Shown in pieces: positions 36,968-46,378 of a DNA stretch of 64,000 bases (position 1 is its first letter; each line of letters begins with the position of its first letter). The stretch covers positions 372,001 to 436,000 of the forward strand of contig NZ_AP027141.1 of NCBI RefSeq assembly GCF_027943945.1, given 5' to 3'. The notes under the pieces are model-generated. The model was not told the DNA's origin and ran no database searches. It saw nothing but the letters and a program-made list of their open reading frames with translations. The translations under genes were made by a program, and so were the position numbers. This DNA comes from Microbacterium terricola. GTDB taxonomy: Bacteria; Actinomycetota; Actinomycetes; Actinomycetales; Microbacteriaceae.

Positions 36968-37001
36968 GTGAGGGCGGGGGACCCCAAGCTCCTGCCCTCA
37001 C
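36968..37001 (+). terminator. Terminator-like hairpin after the adhesin gene
   Basis: GTGAGGGCGGGGG (36968-36980) pairs with 36989-37001, 13 pairs including two G-T wobbles, with an eight-base loop. There is no T-tract. It separates the adhesin from the S10 operon promoter. Confidence 0.5.
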
Positions 37002-37031
37002 ACCGCCTTGCGGCCTGCGAACCGCCTGGGA

Positions 37032-37075
37032 GCGACACGCCCGAGTTTGCGACACGCCCGGGCGACACGTAGACT
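37032..37075 (+). promoter_or_regulatory. S10 operon promoter with overlapping direct repeats
   Basis: TTGCGA (37047-37052) and TAGACT (37070-37075) are 17 bases apart, a good promoter for the ribosomal cluster. The word GCGACACGCCCG occurs at 37032-37043 and 37049-37060, and its first eight bases recur at 37062-37069. The second copy overlaps the -35 and the third abuts the -10, so a regulator could bind here. No known operator is recognised. Confidence 0.6.
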
Positions 37076-37081
37076 AGTCAG

Positions 37082-37390
37082 GTTCCACATTCTGTGGCGG
37101 CTTCGCGTGCGAACGCGGCCGATCACGGATCACTGCCAGGGCAGTGCATAGGCAGCGCACCAGCGCGACGACCTAGGCCGCGGGCAGCAGAACACACACT
37201 TCCAACACCATCTCCCGCAAGGGATCGCACGTGCGCGTGCGGCCGGTGACGGAGCCGGATGCTGCAAGGCGCCCGGTTTGACACAAGAACAGTGGTGCAG
37301 CATCCCGCCCCCTGGCGGAGAAGTGCCCAGGCGCGCAAGCGCCGAATGCGTCCAATGCCCGCGAGGTATGACGCGGAAAGAGAGTGAGCA
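37082..37390 (+). promoter_or_regulatory. Long structured leader of the S10 operon
   Basis: About 309 untranslated bases precede rpsJ. They contain a perfect 10-bp inverted repeat, GGATGCTGCA (37257-37266) with TGCAGCATCC (37296-37305). Next come CCGCC/GGCGG around CCCT (37305-37318) and GGCGC-GCAA-GCGCC with a GNRA-type loop (37330-37343). The order of stable hairpins after a strong promoter suggests a regulatory leader, perhaps one bound by an operon product such as L4. I do not recognise a catalogued family. Confidence 0.5.
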
Positions 37391-37699
37391 ATGGCGGGAC
37401 AGAAGATCCGCATTCGACTGAAGTCGTACGACCACGCCGGTCTCGACTCGTCGGCGCGCAAGATCGTCGACACGGTGACCCGTGCCGGCGCGACCGTGGT
37501 GGGCCCCGTGCCCCTTCCGACCGAGAAGAACGTCGTGTGCGTCATCCGGTCGCCCCACAAGTACAAGGACAGCCGCGAGCACTTCGAGATGCGCACCCAC
37601 AAGCGTCTGATCGACATCATCGACCCGACGCCCAAGGCCGTCGACTCGCTGATGCGTCTCGACCTCCCGGCCGATGTCAACATCGAGATCAAGCTCTGA
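37391..37699 (+). CDS. rpsJ: 30S ribosomal protein S10
   Basis: A 102-residue protein of exact S10 length, beginning [13 protein letters not shown] and containing the [14 protein letters not shown] loop. S10 binds the 30S head and doubles as NusE in antitermination. GAAAGAGAG precedes ATG 37391. It opens the S10 operon behind a long structured leader and is followed eight bases later by rplC. Confidence 0.98.
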   Translation: MAGQKIRIRLKSYDHAGLDSSARKIVDTVTRAGATVVGPVPLPTEKNVVCVIRSPHKYKDSREHFEMRTHKRLIDIIDPTPKAVDSLMRLDLPADVNIEIKL

Positions 37700-37707
37700 G
37701 GTTCGAC

Positions 37708-38367
37708 ATGGCTGACATCAACTCCAAGGTTTCCAAGGGACTGCTGGGCACCAAGCTCGGCATGACCCAGGTGTGGAACGAGAACGGCAAGCTCGTTCCT
37801 GTCACCGTCATCGAGATCGCTCCGAACGTCGTCACCCAGGTGCGCACGCCGGAGAAGGACGGCTACAACGCCGTCCAGATCGGCTACGGCCAGATCGACC
37901 CGCGCAAGGTCAACCAGCCCCTCACGGCCCACTTCGAGGCCGCCGGCGTGACCCCGCGTCGTCACCTCACCGAGGTGCGCACCGCGGATGCTGCTGACTA
38001 CTCACTCGGTCAGGAGCTCACGGTCGACGCCACGTTCGAGGCCGGCCAGCTCGTCGACGTCGTCGGCACGAGCAAGGGCAAGGGCTTCGCCGGTGTCATG
38101 AAGCGTCACAACTTCAAGGGCGTCTCGGCTTCGCACGGTGCACACCGCAACCACCGCAAGCCCGGTTCGATCGGCGCATCGTCGACCCCGAGCCGCGTCT
38201 TCAAGGGCATGCGCATGGCCGGCCGTATGGGTGGCGAGCGCGTGACCGTCCTCAACCTCACGGTGCACGCCGTCGACGCCGAGAAGGGTCTGCTGCTCGT
38301 CAAGGGCGCCGTCCCCGGCGCGCGCGGCCGCATCGTCTACGTCCGCAACGCAGTGAAGGGGGCCTAG
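37708..38367 (+). CDS. rplC: 50S ribosomal protein L3
   Basis: A 219-residue L3, with the N-terminal [13 protein letters not shown] signature and the central [12 protein letters not shown] extension that reaches the peptidyl transferase centre. Start ATG 37708 is chosen because it directly precedes the conserved N-terminus; the upstream in-frame sequence overlaps rpsJ and is not L3-like. The next gene, rplD, starts five bases after its stop. Confidence 0.98.
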   Translation: MADINSKVSKGLLGTKLGMTQVWNENGKLVPVTVIEIAPNVVTQVRTPEKDGYNAVQIGYGQIDPRKVNQPLTAHFEAAGVTPRRHLTEVRTADAADYSLGQELTVDATFEAGQLVDVVGTSKGKGFAGVMKRHNFKGVSASHGAHRNHRKPGSIGASSTPSRVFKGMRMAGRMGGERVTVLNLTVHAVDAEKGLLLVKGAVPGARGRIVYVRNAVKGA

Positions 38368-38372
38368 TCCCA

Positions 38373-39035
38373 ATGGCTGACCAGACTCTCGCGCTCGACG
38401 TCCACAGCGCAGGTGGCAAGAAGGCCGGCTCGGTCGACCTGCCCGCCGCCCTGTTCGACGTCAAGACGAACATCCCGCTGATCCACCAGGTCGTCGTCGC
38501 GCAGCGCGCGGCGGCTCGCCAGGGCACCCACTCGACCAAGCGTCGCGGTGAGGTCTCGGGCGCCGGCCGCAAGCCGTTCAAGCAGAAGGGCACCGGTAAC
38601 GCCCGTCAGGGCTCGATCCGCGCCCCGCACATGACCGGCGGTGGCATCGTCCACGGTCCGAAGCCGCGCGACTACGCGCAGCGCACCCCCAAGAAGATGA
38701 TCGCCGCGGCCCTCCTGGGCTCGCTCAGCGACCGCGCTCGGGGCGAGCGTCTGCACGTCGTCGAGACCTTCGGCATCGAGGGCGCTCCCTCGACCAAGGC
38801 CGCTGCCGCTGTGCTGTCGGGCCTCGGCGCCGTCAAGAACGTCCTGGTCGTTATCGACCGCGACGACGAGATCACGATCAAGAGCGTCCGCAACCTCGCG
38901 TACGTCCACGTGCTCACCTTCGGCCAGCTGAACGCTTACGACGTGCTCGTCTCCGACGACATCGTCTTCACCAAGGCCGCCTTCGACGCGTTCGTCGCAG
39001 CGAAGACCGCCACCACCGAGGAGGTCTCGGCATGA
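38373..39035 (+). CDS. rplD: 50S ribosomal protein L4
   Basis: A 220-residue L4 with the G-x-x-S-T-K-x-R-G-E-V-S-G tentacle that lines the exit tunnel and the [11 protein letters not shown] motif. In proteobacteria L4 represses the S10 operon through its leader; whether it does so here is unknown, but the long leader before rpsJ makes it plausible. Its stop overlaps the rplW start (ATGA). Confidence 0.98.
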   Translation: MADQTLALDVHSAGGKKAGSVDLPAALFDVKTNIPLIHQVVVAQRAAARQGTHSTKRRGEVSGAGRKPFKQKGTGNARQGSIRAPHMTGGGIVHGPKPRDYAQRTPKKMIAAALLGSLSDRARGERLHVVETFGIEGAPSTKAAAAVLSGLGAVKNVLVVIDRDDEITIKSVRNLAYVHVLTFGQLNAYDVLVSDDIVFTKAAFDAFVAAKTATTEEVSA

Positions 39036-39331
39036 CCGCCGTGAACAAGGACCCGCGCGACATCATCCTCAAGCCGGTCGTCTCCGAGAAGAGCTACGGG
39101 CTCATCGACGAGGGCAAGTACACGTTCCTCGTGGACCCCCGCGCGACCAAGACCGAGATCAAGCTCGCCATCGAGAAGATCTTCGGCGTCAAGGTCGGTG
39201 CGGTCAACACGATCAACCGCGTCGGCAAGGCCCGCCGCACCCGCTTCGGCACCGGCAAGCGCAAGGACACCAAGCGCGCCATCGTGACCCTGAAGTCGGG
39301 CACCATCGACATCTTCACGGCAGTCGGCTGA
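39032..39331 (+). CDS. rplW: 50S ribosomal protein L23
   Basis: A 99-residue L23 with the P-V-V-S-E-K-S start, the [11 protein letters not shown] segment and the conserved K-x-R-R-T-R-F-G loop. It forms the docking site at the tunnel exit for trigger factor and the signal recognition particle. It overlaps rplD by four bases and lies 24 bases before rplB. Confidence 0.98.
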   Translation: MTAVNKDPRDIILKPVVSEKSYGLIDEGKYTFLVDPRATKTEIKLAIEKIFGVKVGAVNTINRVGKARRTRFGTGKRKDTKRAIVTLKSGTIDIFTAVG

Positions 39332-39355
39332 CGGTCGGGATAGAGGACTAGAGAT

Positions 39356-40195
39356 ATGGCTATTCGCAAGTACAAGCCCACGACCCCGGGTCGCCGCGGC
39401 TCGTCGGTGGCCGACTTCGCCGAGATCACCCGATCGACGCCAGAGAAGTCGCTCCTCCGCCCGCTGTCCAAGACCGGTGGTCGCAACAACCAGGGCCGCA
39501 TCACCACCCGCCACATCGGTGGTGGCCACAAGCGTCAGTACCGCGTCATCGACTTCCGTCGCCATGACAAGGACGGCGTCAACGCCAAGGTCGCCCACAT
39601 CGAGTACGACCCCAACCGCACCGCGCGCATCGCGCTGCTGCACTACGCGGACGGCGAGAAGCGCTACATCATCGCGCCGAACAAGCTGTCGCAGGGTGAC
39701 ATCGTCGAGTCGGGTGCCGGCGCGGACATCAAGCCGGGCAACAACCTGCCGCTGCGCAACATCCCGACCGGTACCGTGATCCACGCGATCGAGCTCCGTC
39801 CCGGTGGCGGCGCCAAGATCGCCCGCTCGGCCGGCGCCTCGGTGCGTCTGGTCGCGAAGGACGGCCCGTACGCCCAGCTGCGTCTGCCTTCGGGCGAGAT
39901 CCGCAACGTCGATGCGCGCTGCCGCGCGACCATCGGCGAGGTGGGCAACGCCGAGCAGTCCAACATCAACTGGGGCAAGGCCGGCCGCAACCGCTGGAAG
40001 GGCATCCGCCCGACCGTCCGCGGTGTCGCGATGAACCCGGTCGACCACCCCCACGGTGGTGGTGAGGGCAAGACGTCCGGTGGACGTCACCCGGTGAGCC
40101 CGTGGGGCCAGAAGGAAGGCCGTACGCGTCACGCCAACAAGGAAAGTGACAAGTACATCGTCCGTCGCCGCAACGCCGGCAAGAAGCGCAAGTAG
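39356..40195 (+). CDS. rplB: 50S ribosomal protein L2
   Basis: A 279-residue L2, typical length, with the [20 protein letters not shown]-binding segment and the highly conserved [13 protein letters not shown] region whose His lies near the peptidyl transferase centre. The basic C-terminus ends K-K-R-K. It sits between rplW and rpsS in the standard order. Confidence 0.98.
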   Translation: MAIRKYKPTTPGRRGSSVADFAEITRSTPEKSLLRPLSKTGGRNNQGRITTRHIGGGHKRQYRVIDFRRHDKDGVNAKVAHIEYDPNRTARIALLHYADGEKRYIIAPNKLSQGDIVESGAGADIKPGNNLPLRNIPTGTVIHAIELRPGGGAKIARSAGASVRLVAKDGPYAQLRLPSGEIRNVDARCRATIGEVGNAEQSNINWGKAGRNRWKGIRPTVRGVAMNPVDHPHGGGEGKTSGGRHPVSPWGQKEGRTRHANKESDKYIVRRRNAGKKRK

Positions 40196-40208
40196 GTAGG
40201 AACAGAAG

Positions 40209-40490
40209 ATGCCACGCAGTCTCAAAAAGGGCCCCTTCGTCGACGAGCACCTGCTTCGCAAGGTTGTTTCGCAGAACGAGGCGGGTACCAAGAACGTCAT
40301 CAAGACCTGGTCGCGTCGCTCGATGATCATCCCGGCCATGCTGGGCCACACGATCGCCGTGCACGACGGTCGCAAGCACATCCCTGTGTTCGTGACCGAG
40401 ACCATGGTCGGCCACAAGCTGGGCGAGTTCGCGCCCACCCGCACCTTCCGCGGCCACGTGAAGGACGACAAGAAGGGCCGTCGCCGCTAA
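40209..40490 (+). CDS. rpsS: 30S ribosomal protein S19
   Basis: A 93-residue S19 beginning [11 protein letters not shown] and containing the T-W-S-R-R-S-M-I motif. It pairs with S13 in the 30S head near the A-site tRNA. It starts 13 bases after rplB and is followed by rplV after 22 bases, with GAGGAGAGAG as the ribosome binding site of the latter. Confidence 0.98.
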   Translation: MPRSLKKGPFVDEHLLRKVVSQNEAGTKNVIKTWSRRSMIIPAMLGHTIAVHDGRKHIPVFVTETMVGHKLGEFAPTRTFRGHVKDDKKGRRR

Positions 40491-40512
40491 GGCGACTGAG
40501 GAGGAGAGAGAA

Positions 40513-40908
40513 ATGGTGGAGTCCATCGCACGTGTGCGACACATCCGCGTGACCCCTCAGAAGGCTCGTCGTGTCGTTGCGCTCATCAAGGGCAAGCAGG
40601 CCGAAGAGGCACTCGCGATCCTGAAGTTCGCGCAGCAGTCGGCCAGTGAGCCGATCTACAAGCTCGTCCACTCGGCGATCGCGAACGCTCGCGTCGCTGC
40701 AGACAAGGACGGCGAGTACCTCGACGAGTCTGACCTGTACGTGAAGAACGCGTACGTGGACGAGGGGACGACGCTCAAGCGTTTCCAGCCCCGCGCCCAG
40801 GGTCGCGCTTTCCAGATCAAGAAGCGCACGAGCCACATCACGGTCGTGCTGTCGACCCCGGAGGCCGCTGACGCGGCTCCCGTCCAGACCAAGAAGGCGA
40901 GCAAGTAA
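40513..40908 (+). CDS. rplV: 50S ribosomal protein L22
   Basis: A 131-residue L22. The core ([14 protein letters not shown] to the R-A-x-G-R-A hairpin loop that lines the exit tunnel, a known macrolide-resistance site) is normal. A short C-terminal extension rich in Ala/Lys lies beyond the last strand. Its TAA overlaps the rpsC ATG (TAATG). Confidence 0.98.
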   Translation: MVESIARVRHIRVTPQKARRVVALIKGKQAEEALAILKFAQQSASEPIYKLVHSAIANARVAADKDGEYLDESDLYVKNAYVDEGTTLKRFQPRAQGRAFQIKKRTSHITVVLSTPEAADAAPVQTKKASK

Positions 40909-41651
40909 TGGGCCAGAAGGTAAACCCGTACGGCTTCCGCCTCGGCATCACCACGGACCACGTGTCGCGCTGGTTCTCCGACTCGACGAAGCCGGGCCAG
41001 CGTTACGCCGACTACGTCGCCGAGGACATCAAGATCCGCAAGCTGCTGCAGTCGAACCTCGACCGCGCCGGTGTGAGCAACATCGAGATCGAGCGCACGC
41101 GTGACCGCGTCCGCGTCGACATCCACACTGCTCGCCCCGGTATCGTCATCGGCCGCCGCGGCGCCGAGGCCGAGCGCATCCGCGCCGACCTCGAGAAGCT
41201 CACCGGCAAGCAGATCCAGCTGAACATCCTCGAGGTCAAGAACCCCGAGGCCGACGCTCAGCTGGTCGCCCAGGGCATCGCCGAGCAGCTCTCCGCCCGC
41301 GTGGCTTTCCGCCGCGCGATGCGCAAGGGTCTGCAGGGCGCGCAGCGCGCCGGCGCCAAGGGTGTCCGCATCCAGGTCTCCGGCCGCCTCGGCGGCGCCG
41401 AGATGAGCCGCTCGGAGTTCTACCGCGAGGGTCGTGTGCCGCTGCACACGCTGCGCGCGAACATCGACTACGGCTTCTACGAGGCGAAGACCACCTTCGG
41501 CCGCATCGGCGTGAAGGTCTGGATCTACAAGGGCGACCTGACCAACAAGGAGCTCGCTCGCGAGCAGGCCAACCAGAAGCCCGCCCGCAACGACCGTCCG
41601 CGTCGTGGCCCCCGCAACGAGGCCCCCGTCGCAGAAGGAGCATCGGCATAA
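40908..41651 (+). CDS. rpsC: 30S ribosomal protein S3
   Basis: A 247-residue S3 with an N-terminal KH domain (the I-G-R-R-G-A-E-A signature) and a C-terminal domain with [11 protein letters not shown]3 helps form the mRNA entry channel and its helicase activity. The tail after about 215 is basic then Ala/Glu-rich. Its stop overlaps rplP (TAATG). Confidence 0.98.
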   Translation: MGQKVNPYGFRLGITTDHVSRWFSDSTKPGQRYADYVAEDIKIRKLLQSNLDRAGVSNIEIERTRDRVRVDIHTARPGIVIGRRGAEAERIRADLEKLTGKQIQLNILEVKNPEADAQLVAQGIAEQLSARVAFRRAMRKGLQGAQRAGAKGVRIQVSGRLGGAEMSRSEFYREGRVPLHTLRANIDYGFYEAKTTFGRIGVKVWIYKGDLTNKELAREQANQKPARNDRPRRGPRNEAPVAEGASA

Positions 41652-42070
41652 TGCTTATCCCCCGTAAGGTCAAGTACCGCAAGCAGCACCACCCCGGTCG
41701 CTCGGGTCAGGCCACCGGCGGCACCAAGGTGTCGTTCGGCGAGTTCGGCATCCAGGCGCTCACGCCCGCTTACGTGACCAACCGTCAGATCGAGTCCGCT
41801 CGTATCGCGATGACGCGTCACATCAAGCGTGGCGGCAAGGTGTGGATCAACATCTACCCCGACCGTCCGCTCACCAAGAAGCCTGCCGAGACCCGCATGG
41901 GTTCCGGTAAGGGTTCGCCCGAGTGGTGGGTTGCGAACGTCAAGCCGGGTCGCGTCCTCTTCGAGGTCGCCGGTGTCAACGAGGAGCTCGCTCGCGAGGC
42001 CCTGACCCGTGCCATCCACAAGCTGCCCCTGAAGGCACGCATCATCAAGCGCGAGGAGGGCGACGCATAA
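41651..42070 (+). CDS. rplP: 50S ribosomal protein L16
   Basis: A 139-residue L16 starting [13 protein letters not shown] and containing the [10 protein letters not shown] loop that contacts the A-site tRNA. Typical length. Overlaps rpsC and rpmC at one base each (TAATG), indicating tight coupling in the rpsC-rplP-rpmC-rpsQ block. Confidence 0.98.
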   Translation: MLIPRKVKYRKQHHPGRSGQATGGTKVSFGEFGIQALTPAYVTNRQIESARIAMTRHIKRGGKVWINIYPDRPLTKKPAETRMGSGKGSPEWWVANVKPGRVLFEVAGVNEELAREALTRAIHKLPLKARIIKREEGDA

Positions 42071-42384
42071 TGGCGATCGGCACCAAGCAGCTCGCCCCGA
42101 GCGAGCTCGACACGTTCGAAGACCAGCGCCTCGTCGAGGAGCTCCGCAAGGCCAAGGAAGAGCTGTTCAACCTGCGCTTCCAGTCGGCCACCGGTCAGCT
42201 CGAGAGCCACGGCCGCATCCGTGCGGTCAAGCGCGACATCGCGCGGCTCTACACCGTGATCCGTGAGCGCGAGCTCGGCATCCGTGCCACGCCCGCGCCC
42301 GTCGAGACCGCGACGAAGGCGAAGAAGACGAAGGCCAAGAAGGCGGATGCCGCTGACGAGGCCGTGAAGGAAGAGGCCGAGTAA
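42070..42384 (+). CDS. rpmC: 50S ribosomal protein L29 with Lys/Ala/Glu tail
   Basis: A 104-residue L29. The two-helix core (about 1-72; [14 protein letters not shown]) is normal, while residues 75-104 form an extra low-complexity tail, first basic (K-K-T-K-A-K-K) then acidic. Typical L29 is 60-70 residues, so about 30 are added. ATG 42070 overlaps the rplP stop. The tail is followed directly by the similarly Lys/Ala-rich N-terminus of S17. Confidence 0.97.
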   Translation: MAIGTKQLAPSELDTFEDQRLVEELRKAKEELFNLRFQSATGQLESHGRIRAVKRDIARLYTVIRERELGIRATPAPVETATKAKKTKAKKADAADEAVKEEAE

Positions 42385-42767
42385 TGGCTGAGACCACTGA
42401 GAAGAAGGCGCCCGCCAAGAAGGCGCCCGCCAAGAAGGCGGCCGAGGCCGTCGTCGAGGCGCCGGCGCAGGCCGCCGGTCACGAGTCGGCTGCGCACGAC
42501 GTGCGCGACGCCGACGCCCGTGGCTACCGCAAGGCCCGTCGTGGCTACGTGGTCAGCGACAAGATGGACAAGACGATCGTCGTCGAGGTCGAGGACCGCG
42601 TTAAGCACCCCCTCTACGGCAAGGTCATCCGTCGCACGTCGAAGGTCAAGGCGCACGACGAGGGCAACACTGCCGGCATCGGCGACCTCGTCCTCATCAA
42701 CGAGACCCGTCCGCTCAGCGCCACGAAGCGCTGGCGCCTGGTCGAGATCCTCGAGAAGGCCAAGTAG
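42384..42767 (+). CDS. rpsQ: 30S ribosomal protein S17 with Lys/Ala/Pro N-terminal extension
   Basis: A 127-residue protein. Residues 46-127 are a standard S17 OB fold ([14 protein letters not shown] and K-x-K-A-H-D-E). The first 45 residues are an added K-K-A-P-A-K-K-rich extension with a direct duplication (K-K-A-P-A twice). Usual S17 is 80-90 residues. Start ATG 42384 overlaps the rpmC stop, so the extension is probably translated. Confidence 0.97.
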   Translation: MAETTEKKAPAKKAPAKKAAEAVVEAPAQAAGHESAAHDVRDADARGYRKARRGYVVSDKMDKTIVVEVEDRVKHPLYGKVIRRTSKVKAHDEGNTAGIGDLVLINETRPLSATKRWRLVEILEKAK

Positions 42768-42800
42768 GCCTCGGCCTGCTTGGAACCCAAGGAGTAAGAA

Positions 42801-43169
42801 GTGATTCAGACCGAATCCCGCGTGAAGGTCGCCGATAACACCGGCGCCAAGCAGCTGCTCACGATCCGTGTGCTCGGCGGCTCCAACCGGCGTTACGCCG
42901 GCCTGGGCGATGTCATCGTCGCGACCGTCAAGGACGCGATCCCCGGTGGCAACGTCAAGAAGGGCGACGTCGTCAAGGCGGTCATCGTCCGCACCGTCAA
43001 GGAGACCCGTCGTCCCGACGGCTCGTACATCAAGTTCGACGAGAACGCCGCCGTGATCCTGAAGAACGACGGGGAGCCCCGCGGCACCCGCATCTTCGGA
43101 CCGGTCGGCCGTGAGCTTCGCGACAAGAAGTTCATGAAGATCGTCTCGCTGGCACCGGAGGTCATCTGA
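42801..43169 (+). CDS. rplN: 50S ribosomal protein L14
   Basis: A 122-residue L14, exact family length, beginning [16 protein letters not shown] and carrying the G-T-R-I-F-G-P-V motif near the C-terminus. It lies at the subunit interface and is the RsfS silencing-factor site. GTG 42801 is preceded by AAGGAG. Followed by rplX after two bases. Confidence 0.98.
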   Translation: MIQTESRVKVADNTGAKQLLTIRVLGGSNRRYAGLGDVIVATVKDAIPGGNVKKGDVVKAVIVRTVKETRRPDGSYIKFDENAAVILKNDGEPRGTRIFGPVGRELRDKKFMKIVSLAPEVI

Positions 43170-43171
43170 TC

Positions 43172-43531
43172 ATGGCGAAGATCAAGAAGGGTGACCTGGT
43201 TCAGGTCATCTCGGGCGCCAAGCCCGAGCGCGGCGGAGACCGCGGTAAGCAGGGCAAGGTCCTCGAGGTCCTCGTCGAGCAGAACCGCGTCATCGTCGAA
43301 GGTGTGAACTACGTCACCAAGCACAACCGCGTCGGCCAGTCCCAGCGCGGCACCAAGACGGGCGGCATCGAGACGATGGAAGCCCCGATCCACATCTCGA
43401 ACGTCGCGCTCGTCGACCCCTCGACCAAGAAGCCGACCCGTGTCGGCCGTCGCGTCGAGGAGCAGACGAAGGACGGCGTCAAGCGCACGGTCCGCGTGCG
43501 CTACGCGAAGAAGAGCGGCAAGGACCTCTGA
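43172..43531 (+). CDS. rplX: 50S ribosomal protein L24
   Basis: A 119-residue L24 with the KOW motif ([12 protein letters not shown], then G-K-Q-G-K-V) and the conserved [15 protein letters not shown]. It initiates assembly of the large subunit. It is separated by two bases from both rplN and rplE. Confidence 0.98.
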   Translation: MAKIKKGDLVQVISGAKPERGGDRGKQGKVLEVLVEQNRVIVEGVNYVTKHNRVGQSQRGTKTGGIETMEAPIHISNVALVDPSTKKPTRVGRRVEEQTKDGVKRTVRVRYAKKSGKDL

Positions 43532-43533
43532 AC

Positions 43534-44124
43534 ATGAGCAACGCCACTGCTGTGGAGGCTGGCAAGACCCAGCCCCGCCTCAAGCAGAAGTACAACAACG
43601 AGATCAAGAAGGCCCTGCAGGAGGAGTTCGGCTACCCGAACGTCATGCAGATCCCCGGACTGGTCAAGATCGTCGTCAACACCGGTGTCGGTGAGGCAGC
43701 TCGCGACAGCAAGGTGATCGATGGTGCGGTCGACGACCTCACCAAGATCACCGGCCAGAAGCCGATCGTCACGAAGGCCCGCAAGTCCATCGCGCAGTTC
43801 AAGCTGCGCGAGGGTCAGGCCATCGGCGCGCACGTCACCCTCCGTGGTGACCGCGCGTGGGAGTTCGTCGACCGTCTCGTGAACCTCGCGCTGCCCCGCA
43901 TCCGCGACTTCCGCGGTCTGTCGGACGCTCAGTTCGACGGCCACGGCAACTACACCTTCGGTCTCCAGGAGCAGTCGGTGTTCCACGAGATCGACCAGGA
44001 CAAGATCGATCGCGTGCGCGGCTTCGACATCACCGTGGTGACGACGGCCAAGACGGACGACGAGGGTCGTGCGCTGCTGCGTCACCTCGGCTTCCCGTTC
44101 CGCAACGCGGACGCTCAGGCCTAA
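43534..44124 (+). CDS. rplE: 50S ribosomal protein L5
   Basis: A 196-residue L5 with the conserved I-V-V-N-x-G-V-G-E-A segment, the [11 protein letters not shown] loop and the R-D-F-R-G-L motif. It binds 5S rRNA and contacts S13 across the subunits. A short N-terminal addition precedes the core. After it, most bacteria with this order have rpsN (S14); here only 67 bases and a hairpin separate it from rpsH. Confidence 0.98.
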   Translation: MSNATAVEAGKTQPRLKQKYNNEIKKALQEEFGYPNVMQIPGLVKIVVNTGVGEAARDSKVIDGAVDDLTKITGQKPIVTKARKSIAQFKLREGQAIGAHVTLRGDRAWEFVDRLVNLALPRIRDFRGLSDAQFDGHGNYTFGLQEQSVFHEIDQDKIDRVRGFDITVVTTAKTDDEGRALLRHLGFPFRNADAQA

Positions 44125-44140
44125 CACCCATCATCGAAGG

Positions 44141-44165
44141 TCGTCTGTCGTGTAACGGCAGACGA
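44141..44165 (+). other. Stem-loop between rplE and rpsH
   Basis: TCGTCTGTCG (44141-44150) pairs with CGGCAGACGA (44156-44165), ten pairs with one G-T wobble around TGTAA. No T-tract. It occupies the place where rpsN often lies. It could be a processing or S8-type regulatory element, though it does not resemble the known S8 site in detail. Confidence 0.5.
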
Positions 44166-44191
44166 AACCTCATGAACAAAGGAAACAGATC

Positions 44192-44590
44192 ATGACAATG
44201 ACAGACCCGGTCGCAGACATGCTGACCCGTCTGCGCAACGCGAACTCGGCACACCACGACTCCGTGTCGCTGCCGAACTCGAAGCTCAAGACGCACATCG
44301 CCGAGATCCTCAAGCAGGAGGGCTACATCGCCGCGTGGGAGGTCTCCGACGCCCGTGTCGGCCAGACCCTCACCCTGACGCTCAAGTACGGTCCCAACCG
44401 TGAGCGTTCGATCGCCGGCATCAAGCGCGTCTCCAAGCCCGGCCTGCGTGTCTACGCCAAGTCGACCGAGCTCCCCACCGTCCTCGGTGGCCTCGGCGTC
44501 GCCATCCTGTCCACCTCGTCTGGTCTCCTCACGGACCGCCAGGCCGACGCGAAGGGCGTGGGTGGGGAAGTCCTCGCCTACGTGTGGTGA
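44192..44590 (+). CDS. rpsH: 30S ribosomal protein S8
   Basis: A 132-residue S8 with the [14 protein letters not shown]-terminus and the C-terminal [11 protein letters not shown]. It binds helix 21 of 16S rRNA and in other bacteria represses the spc operon. AAAGGA lies eight bases before ATG 44192. Confidence 0.98.
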   Translation: MTMTDPVADMLTRLRNANSAHHDSVSLPNSKLKTHIAEILKQEGYIAAWEVSDARVGQTLTLTLKYGPNRERSIAGIKRVSKPGLRVYAKSTELPTVLGGLGVAILSTSSGLLTDRQADAKGVGGEVLAYVW

Positions 44591-44596
44591 TCTGAC

Positions 44597-45133
44597 ATGT
44601 CGCGTATTGGACGTCTTCCCATCGGCATCCCCGCGGACGTGACCGTTTCGGTCGACGGCCAGGATGTCGCCGTCAAGGGCCCGAAGGGCGAGCTCGCGCT
44701 CACCGTCGCCAGCCCCATCGAGGTCAAGATCGAAGAGGGCCAGGTCGTCGTGACCCGTCCCGACGACGAGCGCGAGTCGCGCTCGCTCCACGGTCTGACC
44801 CGCACCCTGATCAGCAACAACATCATCGGCGTGACCCAGGGCTACACCAAGGGCCTCGAGGTCGTCGGCACGGGCTACCGCGTCGCGCAGAAGGGCAGCG
44901 CGATCGAGTTCGCGCTCGGCTTCTCGCACCCGGTCCTGGTCGACCCGCCCGCCGGCATCACGTTCACGGTCGAGGGCAACAACAAGGTCACCGTCAGCGG
45001 CATCGACAAGCAGGCCGTCGGCGAGGCGGCTGCGAACATCCGCAAGATCCGTAAGCCCGAGCCGTACAAGGGCAAGGGTGTGCGTTACGCCGGCGAGGTC
45101 GTGCGTCGCAAGGCCGGAAAGAGTGGTAAGTAA
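44597..45133 (+). CDS. rplF: 50S ribosomal protein L6
   Basis: A 178-residue L6 starting M-S-R-I-G-R-L-P-I and carrying the conserved [11 protein letters not shown] near the C-terminus, which contacts the sarcin-ricin loop region. Typical length. It begins six bases after rpsH and is followed two bases later by rplR. Confidence 0.98.
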   Translation: MSRIGRLPIGIPADVTVSVDGQDVAVKGPKGELALTVASPIEVKIEEGQVVVTRPDDERESRSLHGLTRTLISNNIIGVTQGYTKGLEVVGTGYRVAQKGSAIEFALGFSHPVLVDPPAGITFTVEGNNKVTVSGIDKQAVGEAAANIRKIRKPEPYKGKGVRYAGEVVRRKAGKSGK

Positions 45134-45135
45134 CC

Positions 45136-45495
45136 ATGGCTGTCAAGACAAAGTCTCAGGCGCGCTCGCGTCGCCACGCCCGCCTTCGCAAGAAGGTCGT
45201 CGGCACCGAGCTGCGCCCGCGCCTCGTCGTCACCCGCTCGGCACGTCACGTGTTCGTGCAGGTCGTCGACGACGCCAAGGGTCACACGGTCGCCTCCGCT
45301 TCGACGCTCGAGAACGACCTGCGTGCGTTCGACGGTGACAAGACCGCCAAGGCCCGCAAGGTCGGCGAGCTCGTCGCCGAGCGTGCCAAGGCAGCCGGCG
45401 TCTCGGACGTCGTGTTCGACCGCGGTGGCAACCGCTACGCGGGCCGTGTCGCGGCGATCGCCGACGGCGCTCGCGAGGGAGGCCTGAACCTGTGA
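45136..45495 (+). CDS. rplR: 50S ribosomal protein L18
   Basis: A 119-residue L18 with the basic N-terminal arm ([11 protein letters not shown]) that binds 5S rRNA, the R-P-R-L-V-V-x-R-S segment and the terminal D-R-G-G-N-R-Y-x-G-R-V motif. It overlaps the longer possible start of rpsE by four bases. Confidence 0.98.
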   Translation: MAVKTKSQARSRRHARLRKKVVGTELRPRLVVTRSARHVFVQVVDDAKGHTVASASTLENDLRAFDGDKTAKARKVGELVAERAKAAGVSDVVFDRGGNRYAGRVAAIADGAREGGLNL

Positions 45496-46193
45496 GTGAA
45501 ATCAAGGAGAACGAAGTGACCACCGAGCAGACCGCTCCCGAGGGTCAGACCGCCGCTGCCGCTGAGGCGCCTGCCGAGCGTGAGCGCGAGCCCCGCCGCG
45601 GTGGCCGCGAGCGCAACCCGAACCGCGAGCGCAACTCGCGCGACCGCAACGAGAGCCAGTTCCTCGAGCGCGTCGTGACGATCAACCGCGTGTCGAAGGT
45701 CGTCAAGGGTGGTCGTCGCTTCAGCTTCACCGCGCTCGTCGTCGTCGGCGACGGCAACGGTGTGGTCGGGGTCGGCTACGGCAAGGCCCGTGAGGTGCCC
45801 CTGGCCATCTCGAAGGGTGTCGAAGAGGCCAAGCGCAATTTCTTCCGCGTGCCCCGTGTCGGCTCGACCATCCCGCACCCGGTGCAGGGTGAGGCCGCTG
45901 CCGGTGTGGTGCTCCTGCGCCCCGCCGCAGCCGGTACCGGTGTCATCGCCGGTGGTCCGGTGCGTGCGGTGCTCGAGTGCGCCGGCATCCACGACGTCCT
46001 GTCGAAGTCGCTCGGCTCGTCGAACACGATCAACATCGTCCACGCGACGGTGGAGGCCCTGAAGCAGCTCGAGGAGCCGCGTGCGGTCGCCGCGCGCCGT
46101 GGCCTCGAGTTCGACCAGGTCGCCCCTGCTCGTCTCGTCCGCGCTGAGGCAGAGGCTGCCGAGGCCGCTCGTGCACAGAAGGTAGGTGCCTGA
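45492..46193 (+). CDS. rpsE: 30S ribosomal protein S5
   Basis: Up to 233 residues. The S5 core starts near residue 57 ([10 protein letters not shown]) and includes the double-stranded RNA-binding-like domain and the V-G-x-G-x-G-K-A-R-E-V loop. An Ala/Arg/Glu-rich N-terminal extension precedes it. GTG 45492 overlaps the rplR stop; GTG 45516, with AAGGAG six bases upstream, may be the main start and would remove eight residues. S5 maintains decoding accuracy. Its stop overlaps rpmD (TGATG). Confidence 0.97.
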   Translation: MSEIKENEVTTEQTAPEGQTAAAAEAPAEREREPRRGGRERNPNRERNSRDRNESQFLERVVTINRVSKVVKGGRRFSFTALVVVGDGNGVVGVGYGKAREVPLAISKGVEEAKRNFFRVPRVGSTIPHPVQGEAAAGVVLLRPAAAGTGVIAGGPVRAVLECAGIHDVLSKSLGSSNTINIVHATVEALKQLEEPRAVAARRGLEFDQVAPARLVRAEAEAAEAARAQKVGA

Positions 46194-46378
46194 TGGCTGC
46201 CCGTCTGAAGGTGACCCAGGTCAAGTCCAAGGTGAGCGAGAAGCAGAACCAGCGTGACACGCTGCGTTCGCTCGGTCTGAAGCGGATCGGCGACTCGGTC
46301 GTCCGTCCGGACGACGCGCAGACGCGCGGCTACGTCAAGACCGTCGCGCACCTCGTCAAGGTTGAGGAGATCGACTGA
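46193..46378 (+). CDS. rpmD: 50S ribosomal protein L30
   Basis: A 61-residue L30 with the L-K-V-T-Q-V-K-S start and the [10 protein letters not shown] motif. Normal length for the bacterial family. It overlaps rpsE and rplO by one base each (TGATG). Confidence 0.97.
   Translation: MAARLKVTQVKSKVSEKQNQRDTLRSLGLKRIGDSVVRPDDAQTRGYVKTVAHLVKVEEID

Noticed and set aside
44125..44191. A hidden rpsN (S14) gene between rplE and rpsH
   Set aside because: The gap is 67 bases, too short for the 61-residue zinc-type S14, and has no Cys-x-x-Cys coding pattern.
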